64,000 nucleotides of DNA from Panagrolaimus kolymaensis. Its lineage: Eukaryota; Nematoda; Chromadorea; Rhabditida; Panagrolaimidae. How positions within the stretch are numbered: position 1 is the stretch's first letter; every line of letters begins with the position of its first letter. The notes below the pieces were generated by a model that saw only the letters and a program-made list of their open reading frames with translations, was not told where the DNA came from and did no database searches. Shown in pieces: positions 1 through 11,699 of the stretch. The position numbers were made by a program, and so were the translations under genes. Location of the stretch: contig JAJQJQ010000049.1 in the NCBI GenBank assembly GCA_028622995.1, positions 930,001-994,000 on the forward strand. The letters are read 5' to 3'.

Positions 1-2468
1 ATGAATCAAATGATGCAGATAAATCAGGATGAAGTTCGCATAAAAATTCTTTAGCATTTTCACCAAAATCTTGAAGTTCACATTCGTCGAAGCAATCAAC
101 ATCTGATTCATCTTTATCATCCGTAACATTTTCTTCTTCTTCTTCTCCATCTTCAACAATGTATTCATAATCAACCTCTTCAGCTAAAAAGTTTTAATTT
201 ATAGTTCTGATCATCAAAAAAGTTAAACAAAACTTACGAGTAGCTTTGGGCTTTCTTTTTCTTGGTTTTGATGAAAGCAATTTACTCTTCCGACGCTTCT
301 TACGCTTCTTTTTCTCATCATTTCCTTGAGTTGTTGTTGTATCCATGGCTTCGATTTCATCTTTATCAGCACTAATATTAATTAGATGAGCTATTGAAGG
401 AAGAGACGAAGTATCAGATGCAGAAAATTTGGGAATTGATTTGCGTGTTTTACCAGATGGAGTTCGAGGAATTAAAGATGGTGCAAGTTGGAGAACACTT
501 TTTGATTTTCCTCTATCACGACCAGATTCTTCTTCAACACGATGATGTTCAGCAGCTTCTTGAATAACAAAATTGCTAGGTTGGATGACAGGAAAAGAGA
601 TTTCGTTAGGTTCAAACGAATCGAAATCATCAAGTTCCATGGGAGTTATTTGAGTTTCAACAGGAGCAGCAACTTTGATATCATCTTCATTTGGTTGTTC
701 TTCTTTTACATCATCCACAAGTTCCATAGGCTTTTCTTGAATGGTTGTTTCATTTTGAGGCTGATTTACCACCACAGGAGACTTTTGTATTACTACAACA
801 GGAGATGGTGCTTGAAAAGGTGGAGTTGAAGTTGATTCTTTTGAAAATCTTTGGAACAAAGCATCAAAGGAAGGAAATTCGTTCTTTTGAGATGATTTAG
901 CAGATTTTCTAGTTGAAGATTTAGCAGCAGCAGCAGTCGATGATACAGGAGTTGAATGAGAAAGTCGACTAGAAGATGGTGGAGAAAAGTCTTTTGATTT
1001 TGGTTTTCGCAATTCTCGACTTGGAAAACGTGATGAATTCGAGCTTTCAGGTATTTGAGCCGTAACTTCAACTTGTTTGACAGGATCTTTAGGAAGTTGT
1101 GCCTAAAAACATTAAACGTTAAAATGTATTTAAAAAAGTTTAATAACAAACTTGTCCATTTAAAGCAAGAGGTGTTGGAATTTTTCCAGGTTCAGCAACA
1201 ATTAAAAGTGATAAATCTTCATCTTCGATCGGTTCTTCAGTAATATCACAAGTTGATTGAGAGGGTGAAAGTTGAGATAAAACAGACATTTCTTTTGCAG
1301 CCGATTTTGAATCATTTGAAAAGATCGCTGGAGATGCAGAAAAAACCGATGGTGCAATAGAGACAAATGGTAAAGTTTGAGTTACAACATGTGGATCATT
1401 TGAAATCATTGTTGATGGTTCAAATAAAGCTGGTGGATCATTTACAGGAGTTGGTGAAGAATGTTCATCCAAAACAAGAGGTTCATAGGAAATCATCGCA
1501 GAAGGTTGAGATAAACGAGGTGGATCATTTGAAACAACCGTTGAAGGTAAAGGCAAAAGAGCTCTTGGTGGAATTGAAGGCAGCGCTAAACGTCGAAGAG
1601 GTGTTGAAATTGAAGGAGTTTGACGTGATTTTGATGAGCGAGTATTATGACGAGGCATGGAAGAACTTGATGATGGATCCATTACTGTATTCTAAAAACA
1701 AACAACAGTTATTTAAAAATATGTTTTTGAAAAACTTACTTTAGTTGCTCTTTCAATGTTTTTTATTTCTTCTTCCAATGTTATTCTTGGTTGAGTTTCA
1801 TATGTTACTAAACGATGAAATGTTCGATTTCGTTCAGGTGGTAGCATTTCAGTCGTTTCACTTTCTTTAGTTTTGATTTCCATCTTGATTGGTTGAGCTT
1901 GAACGGACTTTCTTGGAGCATTTCGTCTAGATGATGATCTTGTAAGAGGATTATTTCCTTGAGATGACGACGTTGGAGCCATAGATGATCTTCAGGTTGA
2001 ATTTCTTTGAGACGTTGGAGCCGCAGAAAATCTTCCATTAGGATCTCTTTGAGATGATGACGTTGGAGCTACTGGTGATCTTCCAACAGAATTTCTTTGA
2101 GATGACGACGTTGAAACCACAGATGATCTTGTATTATGCTTTCCTTGAGTTGACGACGTTGAAACCACCGATGATCTTCCACTGCTACCTTCTTTTGATT
2201 TCTTCTCATCTTCTTTTGGTGGAACCCATTTTTTGATGAGTGACATCCTTTGACCATTGGCTGGAGTAGATACTGAAGTTGCAGCAGGTGTTGGTTCAAC
2301 AGGTTTTCTTGATGACGACCGAGTTGCTCTTGTATTTGGTTGAGGTTGATTCTTAGCTCCGACCAATCTTTTCTCTTTCGATGCTTGTTCTTCAGGTGTT
2401 GGAGAATATTTCCGTGGCTTTGACGTTGCTGATGATCGCAATGACCTTCTTATATTTGATTCTTCCAT
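1..2468 (-). CDS. Ser-rich/acidic low-complexity protein, 3' end outside window, one in-frame stop
   Basis: Exons on the minus strand: 2468-1740, 1691-1152, 1102-238 and 183 to the left edge. The introns of 48, 48 and 54 bp have GT..AG ends and keep one frame throughout. The product starts MEESNIRRSLRSSATSKPRK and is basic, Ser/Thr/Pro-rich and probably disordered. Residues around 115-170 contain a degenerate repeat of the type GRSxVxPTSSSQRN. Later parts have short Lys/Arg clusters that look like nuclear localisation signals. The last visible exon is strongly acidic (a run of Glu, then Asp-rich). In the repeat region a TGA at 1992-1994 stands where sister repeat units read GGA. It would end the protein after about 158 residues unless it is an allele, an error or bypassed by splicing; a Met at 1982 could restart translation. 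I do not recognise the family. Its start lies about 545 bp from the divergent gene at 3013, so the two may share a promoter region. Confidence 0.6.
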
Positions 2469-3012
2469 GTTGAAGAGATACTTTAGACGAAGCAAATAAA
2501 TTAAATTCAATACAGTTTTTTAATTTGCAGAATATTAAAAAACTTGGAGATTGAAAGAATTTTATTTTTCTTCAAACATAAATTTCTTAGATGAAGAAAG
2601 TTCGTTCCGTATTTGAGTTGCGTTTTGCCAAAATCGTTTGTGAAACATTTTTGTTTGAAATCTACAGTATTTTTTTTACCATTCGATTATCTAAACATAG
2701 GTACTTATTTTTTTGTTTTATTTTAATTTATTTTACAAACTCATGAATAATTATATCAAAGAATGGAATTACATACATCTTGCTTAAGGTTGCGTTGTTT
2801 TCTCTCCCCCAATAATATTTTTCTTTGTCCGCTTTCATTTTTTTCTTTAAATTTTACCATTTTTTATATCAAAGCTAAAAAAATTGATTGTTGTTAATTT
2901 GCTTCATAAAAATTCTTTTATTCGACAAACAAATTCCATAATAAAAACATGATTTCATTTTCTTGGGTTTTTCCATTTTTATTTTTACCATTTCTTTTTT
3001 TTACGAATAAAA
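2469..3012. other. Divergent intergenic region
   Basis: The 544 bp between two divergently transcribed genes are AT-rich with T tracts. No ORF or RNA gene is seen. It presumably holds both promoters, but no clear TATA box or operator stands out. Confidence 0.5.
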
Positions 3013-3683
3013 ATGGTTTATTCGTTTTCTTCTTCTTCTTCTAATACTAATAATACTAATAATACTAATAATAACAATGAAGAAACATGGACTCATCGAA
3101 TTTTTAATGGCATTTATAAAGCCATAAATGATTTCATTATTGTTCCTATTTATACGGTAGCAATTGTAACACTTTTAGTTTTTTTAATTTTGTTGTTTAT
3201 TATTCTTTGTTCTTCAATTGGATTTATGTTTGGATATTTTGGAATGAAATTTATTGCTTTTGAAATTTTTCCATCCGAAATTGATTTCACACAATTTTAT
3301 GGAATTTTTGGAATTCGTAAGAGTTTTTTTTAAATTCGATTCAAAGTTTTTTAATTTCCACAAAAATTTTGATAAACCTTACTAAAATTTAGTTTTGTTC
3401 GTTCTTTTTTTTAGTTGGTTCTGGAATTGGAATAATTGTATCAATAAATATTTTACCCACAACAACTTCATTTTTTTGGTTTCCATTATTTATTTCCTCC
3501 TTGACTGCCTTCCTCCAATATTATATTTTCTTTTGCTTTCGTAATTCCGATTTTATTGTTTGCATTTCTGGTGGAATTTTTCCTGCATTATTTTGTCTGT
3601 TTTATTGGACTTCCATTGAAAAGGATCGCTTCACTTTGAATTTGGTTGTTTCCATGGCTCATCGGATTGCAACCAACCAATAA
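3013..3683 (+). CDS. Small multipass membrane protein, unknown family
   Basis: Two exons, 3013-3316 and 3415-3683, give 190 residues; the intron is GTAAGA..TTTTTTTTAG. The N-terminus (residues 1-24) is a Ser/Asn/Thr low-complexity stretch made by AAT/ACT repeats, followed by a soluble segment with ETWTHRIFNGIYKAIND. From about residue 40 come four hydrophobic stretches: roughly 42-80 (long, with a SIGFMFGYFG turn), 103-145 and 150-170. There is no signal peptide ahead of the first helix. The C-terminal tail is short and basic. I do not recognise the family; size and topology fit a small integral membrane protein. It converges on the copper transporter gene with about 300 bp between stop codons. 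Confidence 0.65.
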
Positions 3684-3985
3684 ACCTATTTGGGAATGAA
3701 AGATTCAGTAATAATAAATTTTGTAGTATTTATTAATTTTCTTTTGAAAAAGAAAGTTACAATAAAAGTTTTTATAATAAATGCAGTCAAAAAAAAAGCA
3801 TCGTAAATCAAAACAAAGATATGATTTCCCTTTTACAAAACAAAAAGAATGGGGAAATATGACGAGATTCTGAATTCTTTTTAGGGATGTATTATAATAT
3901 AACGAAGAAAAAAAAGGAGTACAAAAAACAAATAAATAATAAAGCTCTAAAAATATTTTAATTTCAAATAATCAATAATTAATTC
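3684..3985. other. Convergent intergenic region
   Basis: 302 bp between two convergent stop codons. It contains AATAAA-like polyadenylation signals on both strands and A-rich tracts, and nothing else recognisable. Confidence 0.5.
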
Positions 3986-5226
3986 CTAATGGCATGCATC
4001 CGATGTAACGGCATCAGTTGTTTCAGCATTTGAATGAGAATCTTGAAGAACAGCAAAAAGCCAATGACCAAATCCCGCTCCAAATACAACTGCCGCCGTG
4101 AGATAAATATTGTATGTCATTGCAATGAGCATCAAAAAATATGCGATTGTTATTTGAATGCAATAAAGAAGAGCTTGAATGATTCGAACTTTATCGAATA
4201 AAGATGATTTTTTTGTTGACCATTTGATAAATCTGTAACATACAAAAGTTATTTTGGCGCTTTTTGGTAAAGGAAAAGCTTGAAGTAACAAAAGACTGAT
4301 TATTGTAAGACGCAATAGCTTTATGCAATTTCGATTACAAATTTTTCAAGCAACTTCCAACTTTTAAATTTCAAACAGAACAAAAATATGCCTCGTCATT
4401 TTCAAGCAATATAAAACTCACCCAACATCTGTTGCATCATCTCCATCATCGTCGTCTGCTTCTTTAACAGTACTAACATAAACTTGATCTCCATTAAGAT
4501 TAGATGGAGTTAATAAAGCTTCAGATGGATGATTTGATGATTGATTACCGCCATCAAGCCGTTTATTAACCGATGATTCAAGTTGACTCATTGAAACTTG
4601 AGTGGGTGAAAGAGTTCGATGTTTATGATGACGACGACGTTGAGTTTCTTTCATTTGAAGATAAATTCTAAACCATTTTAATCCTTCATAAGAAGCGCCA
4701 AGAATAAAAATAAGTATCCATGAAAAGAATAAACCTGGGAATGAATCGATTCTCCAAAAATCAAATAGGATTACTTCATCCATGCCACCATGAAACCACA
4801 TTTTCATTTGATGTCCAGCATGTGAATCATGGATTGAAGGATCATTAGCAACGTGAGATGAATGATCTGTAAATATATATTTTTTTAGTAAATAAAATTC
4901 TATAAATAATTTTGTGGGACGAAAAAATAGTTTGCAATGTCTGCTTTTTATTCACATTTTCATATATTCTGGGTTCCATGGACTCAACAACCAATAAGCT
5001 TCAAAATTAACTAACCATGATTTGAGTGATCTTCGCTTTGATCGTGATTATGATGTTCATGAGCATCATGAGATATCGGTGTTGTTGTTGCTGTTGTAGT
5101 TGTTGAATTAATAATAGCTTGAGTAGCATTTTTAATAACCGCTTCAACCACCGATGCTACGGTTGTTGCAATTGAAGGTGGATTATGTCCTTCATGACCG
5201 CTATGATCATGATGATCGTGATCCAT
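3986..5226 (-). CDS. Ctr-family high-affinity copper transporter
   Basis: Exons 5226-5016, 4866-4422 and 4232-3986 give exactly 300 residues. Ctr proteins form trimers that move Cu(I) across the plasma or endosomal membrane. The N-terminus is His/Asp/Met-rich (MDHDHHDHSGHEGH) and has an NST-rich linker, as expected for an extracellular copper-collecting domain. A Met pair (M91, M93) precedes helix 1 (about 111-135). A cytosolic loop with basic and Ser-rich segments follows. Helix 2 carries the MxxxM pore motif at 253-257 and helix 3 the GxxxG packing motif at 270-274, twelve residues later, which is the Ctr signature. I chose the Met at 5226 over an upstream in-frame Met at 5322 because a TTACAG splice acceptor (ending at 5230) lies 3 nt before it. 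The upstream Met would add 32 residues read through what looks like intron. Confidence 0.9.
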
Positions 5227-6062
5227 CTCCTGTAACTTGAATTTTTTTATATGAAATATTTTGACAAAAGAAAAAATCAATGACAAAACCGCAATAATTT
5301 GATAAAAGTTACACGCTTGCATATTCGCATTAACAAAAAAATGGGAAGAAAATTTAAAACAAAAAAAAAATATTGAAGGTAAAATAACAAAATGGCAGAA
5401 TAAAATAAAGAAGATTTCCTACTTTTTAAAATATTTACAACAAAATTGTGTTCTTAAAGATAATTTTTTTAAACCAGAAGTTAAAATGTTAATCACTCGT
5501 TTTCACAAAACTAACTCTTCTTGCTCAAAGCTTTTGTTTGCTCCTTTTGTTTTCTCGACCTTGAATTATTATTATATATAATTCCGAAGCATACTGATTG
5601 CCATAAACATGGCAGAAAAAAAGGGCTTTAAATTAAATAAATAGCAAAAAAATGCTATATCGAAAGTTTTACAATTTCAGTAGCAAAGAAAGAATACAAG
5701 GTTTATAAAATAAAAAACAAGCTAATTCAAGGTTGTTGTTGCTATGTTTCTATGTTACATAAAATGCCAAAAATTATCGATGGATTGAAATTTTCAAGCT
5801 TTAAAAAATGATAAAGAAATTTTCATTAATCTTTTTATTCTAAACTTTTTTGGAACCTAACTAAATTTGGAAAAAATTTTTGGGGAGCTGAGGTTAAACA
5901 AAAATTTATGACCAGTGTAAAAGATATTGTTGATAGCCGCTAAAGTTAGAGAAAAGAAAAATAAGGCACAAATGATGATAGAAATAAAAATATCTTTGAA
6001 TCATAACTTAAAAAATATTTTTGTGAATCACAAACAATAATACTCGTTTTTTGCTTGAATAA
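5227..6062. other. Intergenic region upstream of the copper transporter
   Basis: About 835 bp of A-rich sequence between the apyrase stop and the copper transporter start, which lie on the same strand. A splice acceptor at 5230 and a T-rich tract precede the transporter ATG. No ORF, RNA gene or repeat family is recognised. Confidence 0.5.
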
Positions 6063-7308
6063 TTAAATAAATGCGAGGCCTTCAAATTTGAAAGCTCCTT
6101 TAAGAGGAATTTCATCCAATAAAATATGGCCATCAGATAATCTAAAAACTGTAATATATGTTCCAATGGGAATTCCATTACGTTCTTCAGTTTTTAATGC
6201 TGCAATTAAATTATCATTTGTTTTTGGAACAAAATGAAATGCAGAAAATCCCCGCCATCCATCACCTTTATTTCCAATGTGTTTGATTTCGATATGTTGG
6301 AAATTTTCATCAGCGATTAATAAAAGATTTGTTCCAGCATATTCATCCGTGGCTTCCGTGTAAGGTTTATTAGAGGCGCGTCTAAATTTTTTTTTGAGAA
6401 AATGGAAATAAAAAACTTTCTCGAAGTAATTATTTTGTTACTAACCTTGGCATAAAAAACCATTTATTATGTATTTCACTCCATTGCCCAGATTCATGAA
6501 TCATATATTCCGGCCACTCAATACCCACAGATTTACGAACCTTTTTATAATTTTCAATCCAATCTATATGTTCCACTTCTCCTGTGGGACTTACACGTTT
6601 GACATACATAGGATGATAATTCATAAACACTCCTTCAGTGGTGGTCCATTCTTTACCAAGTCCACCAACATATAAATATTTATCTTTAACTGTGAGCCAT
6701 TCAGCTTTTAAACCTTTGCTGCTAACATTTCCTGGGCCATCGTTAACAAAAATCCATGGTATTATGGTTTCGAAGTTATTACCTAATAATTTATATATAA
6801 TTCCTGTTCTATCATCGATGGTTAATAAATTCCCGTTAAATACAACTAAATCTGATAATTCCATAGCTCGACCACCGGATGAAATTTGTGAGGATAAAAT
6901 TATCGTCGTCGTTTCTTCTTCATTATCATCGGAATCCTCCCAATGAATTTCAGAATTTTGATAATTTTTAGAAATAATTAATTCACCCATTTTTAAATAA
7001 CTTATCCATGTATTTTTCTTTGTTGGATGTTTACTATCTTGATCGAGATCGGTGACCACGGCTATTCGAAAAATATAATCTCCATTTGAGGTTCGCCTAA
7101 TTGTAGCTAAAGAAGTGGAATTATATTCTTTTCTTAAATCAAAACATGTTGTTGATAAAGGAAGATAATGAGCTAATAAACCAAAAGATAAAGCCAAAAT
7201 TAAAACAAGAAAAAATGTAAAATAAAATGTTCCATTTTTGCTTATTAATGGAATATCTCTTGATGGACTTCTTTGTTGTTGTTGCTGCTGTTGTTTATTT
7301 TTGTACAT
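6063..7308 (-). CDS. CANT1: Calcium-activated nucleotidase / apyrase (CANT1 family)
   Basis: Two exons, 7308-6446 and 6381-6063, give 393 residues, close to vertebrate CANT1 (about 400). The enzyme hydrolyses nucleoside di- and triphosphates (preferring UDP/GDP) with Ca2+, normally in the ER/Golgi lumen or secreted. The N-terminus has a poly-Gln run (residues 6-12), then one hydrophobic segment at about 26-49, fitting a type II membrane anchor. Family blocks appear in order: RIAVVTDLDQDS, NTWISYLKMGEL, RAMELSDLVVFNGNL, DDRTGIIYKLLG, KAEWLTVKDKYLYVGGLGKE, then the second exon with RASNKPYTEATDEYAGTNLL and the C-terminal KFEGLAFI. These are the blades of the five-bladed propeller that bind Ca2+ and substrate. 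A TTTTAG acceptor lies about 20 nt upstream of the ATG, supporting this start. It is orthologous in type to nematode apy-1. Confidence 0.93.
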
Positions 7309-10179
7309 TTTTGTTTCTGTTGAAATTGCCTAAAATTAAGAGATGGAATAGGGTATCAAATTGTCACAAAAAAATATTATATATATATAAACTATCAAAA
7401 AAAGGCATCGAAGAAAAGGATAGCTAAAAAGAATAGACTATTGATTCAAATTGAAATTAGTAAACAAAAGAATGCTGCAAAATTTTGAGCTAAAAATGGG
7501 GAAGAATCGTGAAAGGCATAAGAAAGAAGCAAAAATAGAATAAAGCTTCAAGGCAAAAAAAAAGTCCATGCAAATGACGTAAATTTGGGAGAAGAAGAAG
7601 ATGAGGAGGTGGTGAATGATGCTTGCTTGCTTTTTCTTGGCAAATAGAGAATTACGCATTTTGAAAATTATTTATAAAATTTTATTTATATATGAATTAC
7701 ATAGAAAAAACCCTAGCTGACGAATTAAACGGATTTATCGGAGGTTTGGTTTATTTGGTGAATAAAATAATTAGCAACAAAATACATATCTTTTTTGGTT
7801 TAGCTTAATTATTTGAAATGGATGATGCAAAAAATTAGAGAAAATTTATCCTGCTTAAAAATTCTTCACGCTTTTTGTTTTGTTTTTCTTTAAAGGGACA
7901 TAGCTATTTCATGCCTTTTCAAAAATTTCGATACTGGGGCTGATAGGAACAGTTGGGGCGGCGCGTGTTTGAATTACCGTGCACTTTCTGTCTTACACGG
8001 TAATTCAAACACGCGCCTTACCAAGTGTAACTTTCAGTCCCCACTATCGAAATTTCAAAAAAGGCATGAAATAGCTATGTCCCTTTAAAACAAAAAAAAT
8101 AAAGAAAAAAGAATGAAAACAGAAGAAAAAAAAGGAAAAAGGTAAAGCGGAGATGTAAGTGAAAAAAATAATATTGCTGATAACAATTTTCACTAAAAGT
8201 TGATTTCAGCAAGTTTTTAGAAATATCTTTATTTTTTTTTGAATATGAAAAAAACAATCTACGAGGTTTAAAAGTACTTCTGTCAAAAGCCAAAAGTAGG
8301 TAAAAAAATGAACTGTTTGTGCTTCATTTTTTTTAAACTTTTCTTACAATCGAGTAAAAGACATTGCAGAAACTAAAAGAGACCTTTTAAAAATTTACTA
8401 AAATTTCTTGTATCTTGACGAAACAGAACTATTTTTTTGTGTCTTTTACTTACTCACATTCACAATAAAAATATATTGAGGTCAAGACTTTGTTGATTTT
8501 TTTTTGTCTTTTTTCAACGCAAAAAACTTTTTTACCACATTTTTTTGTTGTTGCAAGAAACCTTGAAAAAATTAATTTTACTTACCAGTTATTCACTTTA
8601 CTCTTGAAATTCAGCAGCGCCGATTAAACATAAATATTTTTTTAAAGAGAATTGACAGAAAATTTAAAAGCCACAACAACAAGGCCACTCCCATTTTTTT
8701 TTCGACCATGAAAAATATTTAAAAAAAGCTTTGAAAAAAAGGCGAAGAAAAAAAATGTGCTAAAAAAAGGGTTTCATTCCAAAGCATTGAGCATTGAGCT
8801 GCTTGGTGGTTGTATGTATGTGTAACCAATGCCTTCTTCTGGCGCATAAATAGACAATTTTTTTTTTCTGCAGTAGCAGCGCAATCAAAAAAAAATACAA
8901 ATGCCTCTGATAAATGTTGTTTCTTCTTCTTTTTTTTTTGCAATGAAGAAAAAAAAGTGAAACCAACACACTAAATTTATTTTTTGTTTTGAATTTGGTG
9001 TTAGAAAAGCCGCCGCCTTTTTTTTAATTTACACGAACACATTATTTCCTTTCTTGCTGTTACAGCATCAAAAAAAATTTCTTACGTGGGATGGCACAAA
9101 AAAAAATTTACAAATGAACGAATAAATGCGAGACAGACGGATGCTTTTTTTGGAGGAATATTTATTAGGGAAATATTTGCTGTAAATTTGTGTCCAAAAA
9201 CAAAAACAATGTTTTCAAAACTTTGGTAATTTTTAAAAAACTTTTTTTGATAAGAAAAAAAGAAAAAATCATGTGTTTCCGTTGATTGTTTGTTTATTTG
9301 ATTCGCTTCGATGAGTAATACATACATATTATTTTTAGACTTTAATAAAAAGAATAATAATAATCAAAATCAAAATTTAAAGGAAAAAACATTTAAAGTT
9401 TTAATTCGGGTTTATTTTTTCGGTAACTATAACGATTTTGAAAATACCCATCTTAATTATCCTATTTTGAATTTTTGCTTTGTTTCTTTATTTAAAAGAA
9501 AAAAAGTCTTGGGTTTTTGAACATTTTTATTTTCAGTATTAATTTTCAAAAAATAAAATTTTGATTGGAAAAAAAAAAATAAATGCCAGGCAACAACAAA
9601 CAAAAAAAACTATCAAAGTAATATCATTTATTAATATCGTTTAAAATAAAAATACATACATAAAAAACAACATTGACGACTAGAAAAAATTTTTTTTTTA
9701 ATAAATCAAACAAACAAAAAATTAATTTGTTTGTTGTAAACAAATTATTATACATAATTATTTTATTTTATTTTTCTTTGGTTATGAATGAAGGAAAAAA
9801 AGGCTACTATCTTTTTTTAAAGTAAAGAATAATAATAAAAAATTGGGCAAGAATGAGAGACAACGAGAACATTGCAAAATTTTAGTGAAATTTGTAAAGA
9901 AAAAAAAATATGGGACATTAATCAATTTTTTTGGTAAATAAAAAATTCCAAAGAACTAGTTTTAGGAAAAATTATTGTAGTATAAATAATTAAATGGAAA
10001 TACATATTAGGCAATGGCAGTAATTAAAAAAAAAGAATGCCAAAGAATTAGATGATAAAAATTTTGGTTTCGAGTATTAAAATTTTAAAAATTATTTTTT
10101 GAAATTTTATTGTAAAATTAATTTATTTCATTTAATATTTCAGAATTGCTGCTGCTGCTACGATAGAATTTGTGGTTAT
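7309..10179. other. Gene-free AT-rich region with one MITE
   Basis: About 2.9 kb between the apyrase start and the stomatin stop, dominated by poly-A/poly-T tracts. The only structured item is the 191-bp TTAA-flanked palindromic element at 7894-8084. ORFs here are Phe/Lys runs from homopolymers and are not credible genes. Confidence 0.6.
7894..8084. mobile_element. TTAA-flanked palindromic MITE
   Basis: The 191-bp element is flanked by TTAA on both sides (7890-7893, 8085-8088). Its ends AGGGACATAGCTATTTC are perfect inverted repeats and match, with one change, the ends of the two 2.7 kb elements at 24678 and 57286, so it belongs to the same TTAA family. The centre is a second strong palindrome with roughly 21-nt arms (GGCGCGTGTTTGAATTACCG) around a short loop, so most of the element can fold into a hairpin. 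There is no coding capacity, so it is non-autonomous. TTAA target sites are typical of piggyBac transposons, but that placement rests on the target site only. Confidence 0.85.
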
Positions 10180-11619
10180 TCATTCATCTTTCTTTAAATA
10201 TGATGAAAAAAGCTCCACGGGAACGGGAAATATAATCTTAAATCAAATTAAAAAACTTATATTCATTAAAACTTAAAACTTAAAAACTTACTGTTGAATT
10301 GTGTTCGGCACTGAAAAAAAATAATTTATTAATTTCCGTTGGAAAACAAAAACAAAAAAAACTTACGCAATGCTATTTAACGCTTGTAAATGACGAAGTT
10401 GTAATGCAACGGGATTAGCTTGAATAACATCGGCTGCTTCTTTTAAAGCTCTTGAAGCCTTTTGTTCTCCCTCAGCTGCAACCACCTTAGCTCGAGCTTC
10501 TCGAGCTGCTTCAGCTTCAGCTGCCATAGCTCGAGTGAGTTGTTGAGGTAAACGAATATCTTTAACTTCAACTCGCTCTACTTTTACACCTAAAAATCAG
10601 AAGAAAAAAATGTATTTAAAGAAAATTGCAAAAAAAAAAGAAAATTAATTTTGACAAGGAGGTTAAAAAAATTTTTGTGGGAAAAGAAAGCTATTCGAAC
10701 CAAATTTACAGATTGGATGCTCATTCGCAATAAAGCTTTTTGTTTATTTCTGCAAAAAATCTGGCAAGATCGGGCGTTCAAGAATTCGAATCCAAATCAC
10801 GACAAAAAAATAAAAATTATTAAATCCTTTTTTTTCTTAATTTAATTTTATAAAATAATAAACACATACATATTTCTAACATTTTTTTAAATAATTTTTT
10901 TGATAACTCTTTCTTATTTTTTAAAATTTCTTTAATAAATAATTACTTACCCCAATGTTCAGTGCCTTCATCCAAAATGGTTTCACATAATTGTGCGATG
11001 GCTTCACGTTCGGTTAACATTTCGGTTAAAGTTTTCATACCCAATGCATTACGTAAAGTAGTTTGAGCGAGAAGTTTAGTGGAATAAATGGCATCATCTA
11101 CATTATTAACGGATGCAATGGGATCAGATGTTCGAAAATATACTACAGCATCAACGGATACTGTGACAGAATCCTTTGATAAAATTTCTTGTGGTGGTAC
11201 AGCATATGAAACCACACGTAAATCAATTTTTCGGCATGTATCTATGCAAGGTATTATAAAAACCATACCAGGCCCTCGAGCTCCACCAAATACTAATCGA
11301 CCAATTCGAAATATTACAACTCTTTCATATTCTTTTATTACCTATAAAAATAAATAAATGGAATTAGAGATAAATATTTTCTATTTTCGTGGTGAGACTT
11401 AAAGTTATTACAAAAAACTTTTTTGGGCTCCATATTTGTTTAACTTACTTTTAAACATACACACATACTAAATGGAAAAGTGCAAATTATAAGAATCCAT
11501 GATAATACCATTAAAGCATAACCAAATATAGTTCCAATGGTTTCATAATCAGGTGGAACATCTTGATTTGATGATGGCGTAACCCATTGAGGTTCACTTC
11601 GAGTTTCTTTTGATGACAT
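10180..11619 (-). CDS. Stomatin-family (band 7 / PHB domain) membrane protein
   Basis: Five exons (11619-11449, 11341-10951, 10589-10367, 10310-10292, 10236-10180) give 286 residues, the usual stomatin length. These proteins sit as a hairpin in the inner leaflet, oligomerise, bind cholesterol and tune ion channels; nematode members include UNC-1, MEC-2 and the STO proteins. The N-terminus is cytosolic and polar. A hydrophobic hairpin spans about 27-57, followed by the PHB domain: VIKEYERVVIFRIGR, then the RGPGMVFIIPCIDTCRKIDLR block, then RTSDPIASVNNVDDA. The helical MAAEAEAAREARAKVVAAEG segment is typical. The protein ends AEHNSTIIFPVPVELFSSYL. Exon 4 is only 19 nt, and the frame runs through all four junctions. 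A TTTTTTACAG acceptor at 11695 lies in the 5' UTR. Which stomatin paralogue this is cannot be told from the sequence. Confidence 0.93.
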
Positions 11620-11699
11620 ATTTATTTATTTTTTAAATAATAAAATTAATTTATATGGATATCAAATAAAGAAACAGCTACCGATAAATAAAACCTGTA

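Noticed and set aside
5227..5322. Upstream Met of the copper transporter giving a hydrophobic N-terminal extension
   Set aside because: A TTACAG splice acceptor sits immediately before the downstream Met, so the extension is probably intron or UTR.
9082..9520. ORFs of 70-80 residues on both strands
   Set aside because: AT-rich chance ORFs with Lys/Asn/Phe bias and no conserved pattern.
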